The notes under the pieces are model-generated. The model saw only the letters and a program-made list of their open reading frames with translations. It made no database searches and was not told where the DNA came from. A DNA stretch of 64,000 bases from Neoscytalidium dimidiatum (taxonomy: Eukaryota > Ascomycota > Dothideomycetes > Botryosphaeriales > Botryosphaeriaceae). Each line of letters opens with the position of its first letter. The stretch's first letter is position 1. The position numbers and the translations under genes were made by a program. Positions 22,882 to 33,687 of this stretch are shown here, in pieces. The stretch covers positions 2,685,803-2,749,802 of the forward strand of contig CM074704.1 of assembly GCA_037367355.1 (NCBI GenBank), written 5' to 3'.

Positions 22882-25040
22882 TCACACAGCCTCTCTCTGC
22901 TCTACTGTGGCATCCCCTTTCCCCCCTTGGCCCCAATCACATTCCGTCATCGAGACGCGGCCTTCCAGTCTTGACCGAATGTCTTCCATCATTCGAATAT
23001 CGGCCTCGCCCTGGTTTCCGCCAAAGATCTTGTCCATCTCCTCAATCGGCACCCCTTTGGTTTCTGGCACTAGGAACCATACCCAGAGCACAAGAATGAC
23101 GCAGAAGACTAAAATTATTCAGCAGGGCGTCCGTGAAAAGGCACAACCGACTGACCAAGAAAGAAGTAGAACGTGCCGAAAGTAATCGACCGTAGCATCC
23201 GAGGTGTAATAAGGGCTACGATAAACTGCGCAACGTGTCAAAAAGCACAGTGCTAAGACCCAGGAGGCAGTAGACTCACATTCGTCAGCCAGTTTGTGGA
23301 TATGGCGAGACCGACTGCCTTCGAACGAACCCCTGGAGGAAATATCTCCGACGGTATAATCCAGTTGACGCAGCCTGGCGCTAAATCAGCTACTGCCGGA
23401 TCTGCATGACGGATCCTGTGACCTACCGATGCTAAAAGCAAAGTTCGCGATATAAATCCAGACAAACACTGCAGCCGCCCATCCAGCACTGTTGTGGCTG
23501 GACCAGCTGTCTTTGTACACGGCAAAGAGGGTACCAACAATGAGCTGTGAGATACCCATACCAATGCCTCCAATGATTAAAACAGTCCGACGACCCCACC
23601 TATAACCTGTCAGCTCAAGAGCGTACTCCCCTGTTCGAAGAAGAGCGCACCTATCTAAATACATTATGGCCGGGATTGTGGAGAAGAAATTGATTATCCC
23701 AACCACGCCGGTGGCGAGGAGATCCACCGAGTTGGCTGTGAGTCCAATGGATCGGAAGATCTGGGGCGCATAGCTGTTTCACTTGTCAGTACTAGTGACA
23801 AGTGAGGCCTTAGTTTCCCAGCACCTACTAAATAATCGCATCTGCTCATGTCAGCACTCCTCATACGTAGCGCCTTGGAGCCACTCACTGATTCCGGTAA
23901 ACTGTTGAATGATTTGCAGAAGGCAAGCGATTATTAAGCGCTTACTCAAGTGCCTGATCACAAAGAGCTCCTGATACTGCCGAATAGCCAAGATAAGCTT
24001 CGACTTGACACCAGGAAACCTAGCCCCCAGACTCTCCCTGTCAAATACAGTAGCCGTCTTGATCTCCGTTATTTCGAACTGAATTTGCGGGTCTGATGGT
24101 CTTGTCCTTCTCAGCCTGCAGAGCGTTGCCAGGGCCTCTTCCTCTCGGTCTATATGACACCATTAATGACGACAATACAAGATCTACGGAGTTCACTCAC
24201 CTTGACTCATGAGCCACCTTGGCGAATACGGCAAGAAAAAGGTACCGATCAACATGATCACACTTGGTAAGCACTGTAATGCCAGCGGCAATCTCCATGC
24301 GGCATCACTTTGGCCCGCACCTGTCCCACCAATGTGCTGTGTCCCATAATCCAGCCAAAAGGCGACCATAATGCCTATTGTGATGGCCAGCTGTTGCAAA
24401 GAGACCAGGCTGCCTCTGATGTTAGGCGGTGCCAGCTCGCCGAGGTACAGTGGCACGCCCATGGACAGCATGCCGATGGCAATGCCTGCGATGGCTCGAC
24501 CAACGAATATGTGTGGCGTGGTCTTCGCAGCACATTGTAGAATAGAGCCAACGAGGAAGATGATGTTGGCAAACAGAAGAGACCAGCGCCGCGAATAGCG
24601 GTCGGCAATAGGTCCGTTAATAAAAGCGCCGACCATGGCGCCCAACGTGAGAACCGAGATCATCCACCCTTGGAGAGTTGGATTGTTGGCAAGGGTTGGG
24701 AACTGTTTGCCCTGCTTGGTTGTGAGTCATGCAGACTGGGTGATTACGAAGAGAAACGAACAAAATTGCTCATGACTAGAACTCCGGATATCACCCCTTG
24801 GTCATACCTGTGCTTGTCAGCGGCGCCCACATGGGAGGTGTTGGAGCATCAATACCCAAAGAGCATTCCTCCGATGCTCGCAAAACATGCCATACCAAAG
24901 ACGTAACGCTCTTTGAGGAGGCCTTTCAGTAGCCTATGCAGATCAGATCAGTCTTCTTCCGTCCTGTAGTAACCATACATACCTAATGGCGCATAGGATA
25001 TCCTTGGATCGCCATCTGCAACCGTAGCGCCGGATACCAT
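22882..25040 (-). CDS. MFS sugar transporter (PF00083), 11 exons
   Basis: Eleven exons join in perfect phase to 549 residues, a normal length for this family: 24983-25040, 24856-24922, 24762-24807, 24201-24711, 23889-24149, 23829-23841, 23651-23773, 23427-23599, 23280-23380, 23156-23225 and 22882-23108. Hallmarks in order are GYDQGVISGVLVMSNF in helix 1, GPIADRYSRRWSL between helices 2 and 3, PYSPRWLMSQ after helix 6, QQFTGINAIIYYAPQIF in helix 7, DRWGRRTVLI, and a PETKGVPIEEMDKIFGG tail. It would carry a hexose, pentose or polyol by proton symport across the plasma membrane. Exon 6 is only 13 nt. The neighbouring regulator and dehydrogenase suggest shared function in sugar or polyol use. Confidence 0.92.
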
Positions 25041-25750
25041 ATTGAAGTCAAGCTTGAAAATAGGAACGTATGTTCGGTGGGGTTTCAACCGCTGTGGGCA
25101 TGCACAGTCCATTTTATATCCCTGACTTAACTAACCCGGGTTTCCAACCACACACTGAATTTTTAAAACTGTCTAAGGAAGCCAGAACTAAGATTTTAGA
25201 CAAGCATAGTGATACTTCATTGGCTGAAAGCATGGCTCCTTGCGGGGCTGCAGTAGAATCTGGGGATATCCGGGTTAAGGCCACTGGGCTTTCCTGACCA
25301 AGTCGGCAGTCGATAGGTAGAAATCAGACCGGACCACATCGGCAACTGACTCTGATAATGCTGTGGTCATCTTTTCGGAGGTGTGTGGTCCGTTGGCGAC
25401 AAGTTTCCCCTCTTCGGCACTCAAGGGCCCGAGTTGCGCCCGGCATGTTCTGGCTGAAAAATCCGGGTCGCTGAGGGAGGCTGCCCAGTCCCGCCAACAT
25501 CTTGCACTGATGGCTGCAACTGACAGATCAGCGTTCTATAAGCATAATGCACTGAAGTATAAGGCATTATGGGGATTTGTTTGCTCGATCACTTGTGCGA
25601 TGCTGTCATGAGCGCCGGGAGGGTCAATGTGGCAGGAGCGGTTACCAATCTGGAGCTCAGCTAAACACGTAGACTGACAAGAAGCAATGTAAGATTTGTC
25701 GATCTTTACTGCCATCTAAAGGTATGCACGTATAGCGCTCTGTTCGGCGT
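25041..25750. other. Intergenic region upstream of the sugar transporter
   Basis: These 710 bp hold the transporter promoter and the 3' end of the dehydrogenase gene. No gene or repeat is seen. A GCGGGG sequence near 25237-25244 resembles a CreA carbon-repressor site (SYGGRG), but such matches are common by chance. Confidence 0.35.
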
Positions 25751-26933
25751 TCAATCAAACACAATGGCCGCCTTGATACATGTCTTGTTCCTCACAGCAT
25801 CCAGTGCACCCCCAAATTTCTCCAACGGGAACGTGTGAGTCACGATGCCTCTCACATCTACCTTTCTCGTTTCCAAGTAATGCACAGCTCGAGGCAGACA
25901 GTACATTTCGCTGAATGAGCCAATCAATGTCAGCTCATCGCCAAACACCTTGGATGGTGACACGGCAACCACGGCTTCTTTCGGATACACGCCGTAGTAG
26001 ACCAGCTTCCCGCCGCGAGTGCAGAATCCGATGGCTGTCTCAAGCAGCGCATGAGCGCCAGTCGCCTCCACTACGACATCGAAGCCGTATGGATGGGCCT
26101 TCCGCAGGGCCGCCCATTGAGCCTCCTGGCCGCCCGACCGGGGCAACTCGACGTACTCATCCGCGACGTCGAGATTCTTCGCAAGCTCCATCTTCGGCCC
26201 GGCATTGGAGGCGAGGACAAGGTGGGCGCCGCCATTGTGTCGTAGCAGCTGAGCAAGACAGAGGCCGGTCGGGCCTGCACCCATGACCAGGATCGAAGAT
26301 CCTGGGTCTGGCCGGATGCGGTCAAGACCATGGACGGCACAGGAGGCAGACTCGAAGAGCGCAGCTTCGGGCCAGGACAGGTTGGTGAAGAGGAATAGCT
26401 TTGATGCTGGGTATGCACAGTATTCGGCGAAGCCACCGTCCACTATTATTCCACGTCAGAAAGCGTTGCTGCTGCTGGAGGGAGCATCAGAGAAATATAC
26501 GATGTACGCCATGGGCCTGGAAATTCTCGCAGTACAATGGCTGCCCCTTGCGGCAGTAGTGACAGTATCCGCACAGTTCCGAGTTGTCTGCCGTGACCTT
26601 GTCGCCGATCTTGAAGTCGCGTTTGACTTCGATACCTATGGCGACGACTATACCGGATGATTCATGACCAGTAACAACTGGCATACGCGAGTCGAAGTCG
26701 CCGTTATGGATATGCAAGTCTGTGCCGCAAATACCGCAGGATTTGACCGTAGGCCGGAATGTTAGCGCACCTGCTAAAAATGGAGTGTTGGAAGACTTAC
26801 TTTTGACGAGAACTTCGTGGGGTTTGGGCACTGGAACAGGCATTTCGACTAACGACCAATCCTTGATTTTGTTGTAACGGATCGCTTTCATAGTCTTGGG
26901 GATTTCAAAGCTGCCACCGTTTTGATGGACCAT
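25751..26933 (-). CDS. Zinc-dependent medium-chain alcohol/polyol dehydrogenase
   Basis: Two exons (26501-26933 and 25751-26442) give 374 residues; the 26443-26500 intron joins FQAHGVH to LDGGFAEYC in phase. The catalytic zinc site is CGICGTDLH, with GHE in VTGHESSG. The structural zinc lobe has the four cysteines of CGYCHYCRKGQPLYC. The Rossmann motif is VMGAGPTGLCLAQLL, and EATGAHALLE follows. Relatives include sorbitol, xylitol and threonine dehydrogenases, so an NAD(P)-linked polyol oxidation is likely; the substrate is unknown. Between LVK and VKSCG lies an 18-residue insert (SKSSNTPFLAGALTFRPT) that starts with a perfect GTAAGT donor and holds a CTAAC branch, but lacks an AG at the expected acceptor. 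It is probably a decayed or mis-sequenced intron. It lies beside the sugar transporter, on the same strand. Confidence 0.87.
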
Positions 26934-27427
26934 CTTGATGGTTGACGAAGTCTGAAAAGATTGTGGGGTTGAAGACAAAACGAAAAAGGTAGCAAAGACT
27001 CTATAGGAGATTGAAGACCTGGTGCAGGTTTTTAAAAGACGCTGAGACTCCCATTGACTTCGAGGTGATTAATTGACGTAGGCCGAAAGCTGGTAGCGGG
27101 GTATGGCGGGGTAGTTATGGGGACATTCGGAGATCTGCAGTCCGAACGAGCTACCCCTGTTCGGACGCCCCACGCCGAGGGCCCAGCCGTGCCAGGTATC
27201 GGGGAAGAACAAGAGCCCATTGGTCGATTTCTCTAGGGAAGAGGTTACATTTTATAAAGTTGATACGATACACCTGCAGAACATCCGCTTCTCAGCAGCC
27301 GTGACCGTCTGCCCAAGCATCTGGTTTCATGCTACGTGAATGCTCGTTTCGCGGCGAGACCGATGCCTCAACGCACACAAGTTCATTCAGGACGCAAGTG
27401 CAATCGTTTGTTATTCGTGAAAGTTTA
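26934..27427. other. Intergenic region
   Basis: About 490 bp between the dehydrogenase start and the second rhodopsin-domain gene's 3' end. No feature is seen beyond the presumed promoter and terminator. Confidence 0.35.
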
Positions 27428-28716
27428 TCATGCTTGAATTTTTAGATTAGAGCCCCAGCTACTTCGGTACGATCCAACCTCATGAACTGACTCAGAGGCC
27501 CGCTCCAAGTCGTGTGTCTCGACCGTAACATCTACGCTCTTCACAATATTGCCTAGGCTCCCAACCGATGTCCTCCTCACGCTCTCGCCATCTCCACGGA
27601 ACGTCGTCAATAAGCCACCGATATCCCAGTTGCGGCTCAAAGACCCGGCCGTCTTCGTCTCGGCAACGCCATCACGGCTGTGCAGCGGGAGGGTCGCGGT
27701 TGGACGGCGTGCCATGGTCCCAAGCGCATGGCCACCGGAAGGATTGGACGCTTTATCTGTGAGGGAGCGGAGGAATTCGGGCGCGATCTTCTTGAAGAGT
27801 GGCTTCGTGGCGGGTGCGGCGACGCAGATAAGCCCGACGTCAACCTCAACAGCAGACCAAACGGTCAAGTCGTAGTCGGCCCAGGTGAAATCGTCCTTGT
27901 CTGTGACGGCATTGAGGCGGCATATGCGAAAGATACTCGCGACTATGACACTGTTTGGGCTGGGTCAGCCTTGACACTCCTGCACACAGGAGACGGGAAG
28001 AGGAAGGGGAGCCCTTACAGCCATCCAAGGGAGACGACGAACAAAAGGATGACTTTTTGCCGCTTCGGAATCTGAAGTGGCAGGATGTTCGGGACTACCT
28101 GCACAACCAGCCACGCGTCCGCCAGCATATTGCATGCCGCCGACACGATGAAGTGCGGAAACATATCGACGCATCTGGCGTTCTTGATCTCCCTGTCCCA
28201 GATTGCGGCCACCGGGGTGCATTGGAACAATGATACAAGCTCGAGCGGGATTGTGTATAAGATTATGAAAACCAGGGCAATTTTGGTGAGCAGTCGATTA
28301 AGCGGGTCGGCAAATATGTTAAAGTAGAAAAGGCAGATGGTTATCTTGGTTAAGGAGAGGGCGAGGTTGTAGAAGATTCGCGATGCGTAGTCGAGTTTGA
28401 GGTTTGCTTCAAGGGCCGAGACAGGTAGTTCGTTGATATGGATACCAGCGCCATACTCGGTCTGGAGGCAGGACAGGACCGTGAGAATGAGCGAAGTTAC
28501 CTGGATTCCGTCAGCTTCGAGCGGGCAATGGTTGTGGCCCTGCAGACGTACCCACGCAACGCAGAGCATGGTGTCATCCGCGCCCCATGCACGACGTATC
28601 CATCCTTTGGAGATTATTCTCGCGATTACGAAGGCGGACGCAATTACTTGTGGGATGAGATTTCCGGCCAGAATCGCGGCGGTCCGAGAGTGAGAGGCAA
28701 ACTGGCACCCCTGCAT
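27428..28716 (-). CDS. Fungal rhodopsin-domain integral membrane protein, second copy
   Basis: Three exons (28552-28716, 28019-28500, 27428-27935) join to 384 residues. Family signs are RIISKGWIRRAWGADDTMLC in the first third, LDYASRIFYNLALSLTKITI, FQCTPVAAIWD, CVDMFPHFIVSAACNMLADAW, and a helix ending FRICRL, then a polar cytosolic tail. The start at MQGCQF is chosen because a hydrophobic helix follows directly; the frame is open further upstream but reads as non-protein sequence. Intron 28501-28551 is 51 nt with no stop, so an unspliced frame also stays open. Intron 27936-28018 ends in GAG at a less typical acceptor, chosen by phase. The role is unknown. It differs clearly from the copy at 16330-17822. 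Confidence 0.78.
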
Positions 28717-30194
28717 GTCAGTGCTTCGCTCCAATCTGAGGGAATCAAGGTTAACCGTACTGTTGGGCCGGACCAGTGAGAGTGAGACATGTCGGCATTG
28801 GAGGGTAATTAGAAAGAGCGCAACCCCCAAAAGATCGAGGAGGAGCGCACGCGAGGGCGGGTCGGCGGCTCTACATATGTTACGAGAGGCGCCGCGGGCG
28901 GCTGGGCTGGGTAGCTGAGCAAAACAAGGAGTTTCGTCGTCGCAGGGGGAGGCGGATGCTGCAACACAAAGCTTCAGACCAGTCCTAGCGTTTGAGCCGC
29001 CAGCACATGCCGGGCGGCATATCTTCGTGACTGCTGTAACATCAGACGCCATGCTCTAGCCGCACCCGGCAGCGGCCAATGGCATAGTGTTTCGCCCTTG
29101 CAGCACCGCCGGTGATTCGCGCCATGGCTGGAGCTGAGGCAGATCTGCACCCAGAGCTGACAGCCGCGTGTTCTGGACAGCGACAGCCACGTTTGAGAAG
29201 CCCTCGTGATTCGCGTAGCGCCCGCATGATTTTTTATTCTCGCCTCTTGATTCGGCTGCACCTGCATTGCACCCCCCCCCCCCCCCCAGACCCGGCGTGG
29301 AGGAACCTATGTGCATGCACCTCTGGATCGTGCTGCGCGATAGGCCTCTTCGGCAGCTTAACGTGAGGCGTCCACGTGGACCGTGGCAGGCCGGGGGACC
29401 AGAGAAAACACGCGGCTGTGGCGCAGCTTCGAAGCCACGGGGCATTGCGTACACAGCAAACAAGGAGGGAACTCCACCAGCTCATCGAAGTGATAGCCAA
29501 GGCTCCTGGAACAGGTAGACTCGGCAAACTGCCATACTGAGATCGCGCGATGCTGCTTGTCGAGCCGATGGGAGCTTGGCTTTTGCCATCTGCCAACGCT
29601 CCTATGCCGAAATGAAGAGGAGATCCAGAGAAAGCAGGAGTTGGATCTCAGGTGCGAAATGCTTCAGGTGCCCGGAGGCGCTTGCCCACAACAGAGAGCA
29701 ACGCCGTTCATGCGGGACGCGCGGACGCTTTCCGCGGCTTCACACATGGGCAGGGCGATCCGGGGCGGCCCCTCATGTCTGATGCAGGGGCGCGCTTAGG
29801 GTTGCACCCGAGCCTGGCTCGGCCATGACAGCTTGCCTTAAAACAACACCGCTTCGCCATTCCGCCAATTGTCGTTCGCAACGGGAGATATTCCGCCGCC
29901 AGCCATGTTTTATTTCGGATTGGCACCGATGGTTAAGCTTCTTTCAAACAGGGATCGCCTTCCGATTCAGAGAGACATGGGAACCGGGTAGCCTATCTTT
30001 CACGTATCTCAGCCGATGAAGGTACCACACGGTTGCGGCCATTCCTGATCCTTCGCTAATGAACTTGATTCTCAGAGTCCTTCCACGCCAGCGCCATTCC
30101 TTTCGCAACAGTCCGGAACAGGTTTCTGATGCCGACTGCAAATCCATTTCTTTCTTTCTTTCTTTCTTTGTTTTACGGGGGGCCACAGAGAAGT
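28717..30194. other. Gene-free stretch with simple repeats
   Basis: About 1.5 kb without a supported gene. A poly(C) run of 16 lies at 29272-29287, and a (TTTC)n tract at 30147-30169, just downstream of the GH43 stop codon. The open frames here lack domains. Confidence 0.45.
29272..29287 (+). repeat. Poly(C) tract, 16 nt
   Basis: A pure C16 run in a gene-free stretch. Its length is likely to be unreliable in the assembly. Confidence 0.8.
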
Positions 30195-31172
30195 TTACCC
30201 CGACGTCAGCTTGATGTCCCCCTCCGCGTCGTAGAAAATTTCCCTCATCTTCACACTTCTTAGGTGGTCTACACCTCCCGACAGAGAGCAATCGTGGTAA
30301 AACAAGTACCACTTTCCCTTGAATTCGGCAATCGAATGGTGCGTTGTCCATCCCAGCACAGGCTCCAGAATCCTGCCGCGATAGGTGAACGGCCCAAGCG
30401 GGCTATCTCCAGTCGCATAGACGAGGTAGTGGGTGTCGCCAGTCGAATATGAGAAGTAATACTTCCCGTTGTACTTGTGCATCCATGCCGCCTCAAAAAA
30501 GCGCCTGTCGTGGTCATCCGCCTCGAGCGGTTTGCCCGTCTCCCCGTCCAAGATGCGTAGCTCCTGCGGGGGGGATGCAAACTGTAGCATGTCGTCACGT
30601 AAAGGCGCCGCGCGGGGAAACAGCGCAGGCACACCAGTGCCGGAGGGCTCGTGAGGGCCGGATTGCGAGGCATCGAAGGAGCCATCCGGACGCCAGCACT
30701 GCAGCTGTCCGCCCCAGATGCCGCCGAAGTAGAGGTATGCCCGGCCGTCATCGTCGACAAAGCTGGCCGGGTCTATACTGTAGGACCCTGCGATGGGCTC
30801 GGGCTCGGGCTTGAACGGCCCCGCGGGCTTGTCCGAGACGGCAACACCGATGCGGAACACGCCCTCCTTGTCTCGTGCGGGGAAGTAAAGGTAGTACTTT
30901 CCGTCCTTGGTGGCGGCGTCGGGCGCCCATAGCTGCTTGGATACCCACGGCACGTCGTCCGCCTTGAGTGCCACGCCGTGGTCGGTTGCCGGCCCGCCGG
31001 CGTTTTCGAGCGAGATGACGTGGTAATCGTTCATGTCGTACTGATCGCCATTGTCGTTGAATTTGATATCGGTTTCACGATCATGCGACGGATAAATGTA
31101 AAGCTTGCCTTCAAAGACATGGGCAGAGGGATCCGCGGTGTAGATGTGGGTGACCAGAGGTTCCGATGCCAT
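30195..31172 (-). CDS. GH43-type glycoside hydrolase, no signal peptide
   Basis: A single-exon gene of 325 residues starting at MASEPLVTHIYTADPSAHVF. The five-bladed propeller family GH43 includes beta-xylosidases and alpha-arabinofuranosidases. The likely catalytic residues are the base Asp in TADPSAHVF, the pKa-modulating Asp in YSIDPASFVDDDGRAYLYFG, and the general acid Glu in RRFFEAAWMHKYNGKYYFSYS. LFYHDCS near the end is also typical. No signal peptide or membrane segment is seen, so it probably acts on imported oligosaccharides in the cytosol, which fits the nearby sugar transporter and dehydrogenase. The ATG at 31172 is chosen because the frame upstream has only non-ATG starts. Confidence 0.87.
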   Translation of the reverse strand: MASEPLVTHIYTADPSAHVFEGKLYIYPSHDRETDIKFNDNGDQYDMNDYHVISLENAGGPATDHGVALKADDVPWVSKQLWAPDAATKDGKYYLYFPARDKEGVFRIGVAVSDKPAGPFKPEPEPIAGSYSIDPASFVDDDGRAYLYFGGIWGGQLQCWRPDGSFDASQSGPHEPSGTGVPALFPRAAPLRDDMLQFASPPQELRILDGETGKPLEADDHDRRFFEAAWMHKYNGKYYFSYSTGDTHYLVYATGDSPLGPFTYRGRILEPVLGWTTHHSIAEFKGKWYLFYHDCSLSGGVDHLRSVKMREIFYDAEGDIKLTSG

Positions 31173-32199
31173 GGTGATGGATACCTGCAAGGCGGAGACT
31201 GCGAATTCGATCAAAAGGCGGGGCTGGCGAAACCGCTCCCCTCAAGAGCGCTGGGGATTTGGTCTTCCTTATTTGAGCGTCTACACGGCATGTGATGTTC
31301 CTTTATGGCGTTGTAGGACCAGTCGCGGGGCGTCTCTTTACCCGGAATAGCCTACTAAGGATTTAACCGGTCCCGAAAGAAGCCAAGATCAAGGCGGCTC
31401 TGTGCGGTTAAAGGAAGGGGAAGAAAGGGTCGTCATGCTCCATTTCCCCGACCAGGCAAGGAATGAGGTTCTGCGTGCCGTCAAATAAGAAGGTATGCCA
31501 GTTGGTGCAGCAAACAGCCGTTGGAACTGGTCCAGATGAGCACCGGTGCGCACTACGAACTCGACAACTCGAGGGTATGGCGAGTCTGTTTGTTCACATG
31601 CGAAGGAGCTTGAGTTGTTAAACAGACATCTTTTGCTGCTTTTTGAAAAAAAGGCGTTGATGTAGACACGTGAAAGATTGTATGGCACATCTCGTCGGTC
31701 AGCGTGAATGCGAAGTTCAGTATCGATTGCGTCAAAGCACTGCGAGAAGGAAATGGAGAGAATAAAGAAACTCAAGAGCCATATCAAAAGAACTCAGGCT
31801 ATATCTCAGTCGATTGAAGGTACACTGTGTATTGGATTGTTGCGGCTACTTCCAGGCCTTCGGCAACGGACTGCCGAGACGGACAAGCCCGCTCTACAAA
31901 GCCGCCCGATAGGAGAACTCCGACCGATGAACAGTGCGGAGAACGGCGTCATTCTGCAGCTGCACGCATCTTTCGTCACGAATAGCAGGCTGCTGCTGAT
32001 ACCGTGCAGCACTTTGTTTGATAAGTTTGCGAGGAGGAGTGGGATAAGGCGGAAATATTCAAGCGTTGCGGAATACTTTGCGGTGCTATCAACTTATCTT
32101 GCTGATGGACATCAAGCGCCTTTGCTTTTCCTGCTCATTCCACGTTCTGCCTTCCTTTCTGCCGTTGCTGGCCGTCATTTGCAGATTACAAAAACAAGC
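31173..32199. promoter_or_regulatory. Divergent intergenic region, GH43 and amidohydrolase
   Basis: About 1 kb separates the start codons of two divergently transcribed genes and must contain both promoters. An open frame runs into the amidohydrolase from 31708 but has no domain features. No factor site is claimed. Confidence 0.45.
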
Positions 32200-33481
32200 A
32201 TGGCCGATACACTCACGATCCACACTTCCCTTCTCTTTGATCCCAAAAAGAAAGCCTTCGTAACGAACGCGTCCGTCACCGTTGATTGCAAGACTGGACT
32301 CATCGTATCCTTCACGACCCGGCCTTCCGCCGGTGTTCCCGATCCCCTCCCTGCAACCCATCTTGACCTCCGTGGTAAAACCGTTGCGCCGGGCTTCGTC
32401 GACGCACACACGCACATCTTCCTGCACTCATACGACGAGCGGCCGTCGCTGAACCAGAAGCGCGATGAATCAGCCGCTGAGCGCATCCTTCGTGCCGCCA
32501 AGCACTGCCGCACCGCCCTTCTGGCGGGCTACACGACCTACCGTGATCTGGGATCGGAGTCGATGGGCGACGCCGATGCGAACGTGCGTGACGCGGTCGC
32601 GCGCGGCCTGATCCCCGGCCCGCGCCTCTTCGTAGCCACGCGAGTGTTGGCATCCACCGGGTCCTACGAGCCACGTACGGAGAACGGCGACGCGTGCTGC
32701 GGCGGGTCCGGCGGGTGCGCGTTGCCCGCCGGCGGCGAGGCTGTCGATGGACCGCTCGAGTGCAGGAAGGCCGTCAGACGCCGCGTTGCGGCCGGCGCTG
32801 ACGTGATCAAGTTCTACGCCGACTACAGGCGCAGGATCATGCGTTACCCACCCCGTGCTCCATCCGCCAGAGCAGCCAAACCCGGACTATATGGTGTTCG
32901 ACCAGGAGGAGATGGACGTCATTGTGCGGGAGGCGAAGCTTGCTAGATGCCCTGTTGCCGCCCACTGCGGAACGATTGAGGCTGGGTTGGGTGCGGCGAG
33001 GGCCGGGGCGACAACGATTGAGCACAGCTATTTTGCAAGCGAGGAGCTCTTCGAGGAGATGGTGAAGAATAAGGTCGTATTTGTACCGACTTTGGCTGTG
33101 TGCGAGAGGTTGCACAAGCCCAGGTTCAAGGACATCCTGGCGAATGCGGGGCTGGCGTATCGAATGGGCGTGAGATTCGCTGCAGGAGGAGATACAGGCA
33201 CATTTCCCCACGGAGAGAATATCAGGGAGGTGGAGTTGATGATCGAGGCGGGAATGACAGTAGAGGATGCTTTGGAGGCTTGCATGATTGGTGGCTGGGA
33301 AGCATGTGGAGGTGACTGGTCTGGAGTGAAGTTTGGATGGTTTGAGCCAGGCTGCAGAGCCGATATCATTGCCTTGGACGGGGATCCGCGCGACGATGTT
33401 AGCGCCTTGAGGAAGGTCGATTTTGTCATGAAAGATGCGAAAATCTGGAAACAGGAAGGGCAGGCAGTTGGAATGATATGA
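32200..33481 (+). pseudogene. Metal-dependent amidohydrolase with a frameshift
   Basis: The gene encodes a protein of the amidohydrolase superfamily close to imidazolonepropionase/prolidase-like fungal enzymes. From the ATG at 32200 the first frame carries the HxH metal motif in FVDAHTHIF and the probable bridging lysine in DVIKFYADY. After RIMRYPP the frame breaks at the C run 32851-32854, and the protein continues in the next frame from 32855 with AAHCGTIEAG, TTIEHSYF and AAGGDTGTFPHGE. These supply the remaining His and Asp ligands. It ends at the TGA at 33479-33481. One extra C, or two lost bases, explains the break; no intron signals fit. It is therefore either a recent pseudogene or intact with a sequencing error. 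All metal ligands are present across the two frames. Confidence 0.8.
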
Positions 33482-33687
33482 ATAGGTATCTGTGTGGAAA
33501 GAAAGAGGGAAATATATTGCAAATATCAACAATAAATGCGCCCGGACTGGATTCGAACGTATGTCTAGGAAGATCCGTGTATAAGTTTTACATCACTGGG
33601 TTGGAGCTTGTTTGTTTTACTTGTAGCATCGCCTTTCCATGTTCTCCTTGTATCTTACAGCGAGCGGCTCGGTCCTTGATCAAGCCA

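Noticed and set aside
25237..25244. GCGGGG as a CreA site upstream of the sugar transporter
   Set aside because: The consensus is short and expected often by chance; it is kept only as a remark, not called as a regulatory feature.
33538..33575. TTCGAAT-containing stretch that resembles a tRNA T-arm on the minus strand
   Set aside because: The flanking five bases do not pair as a T-stem, and no anticodon or D-arm could be found upstream.
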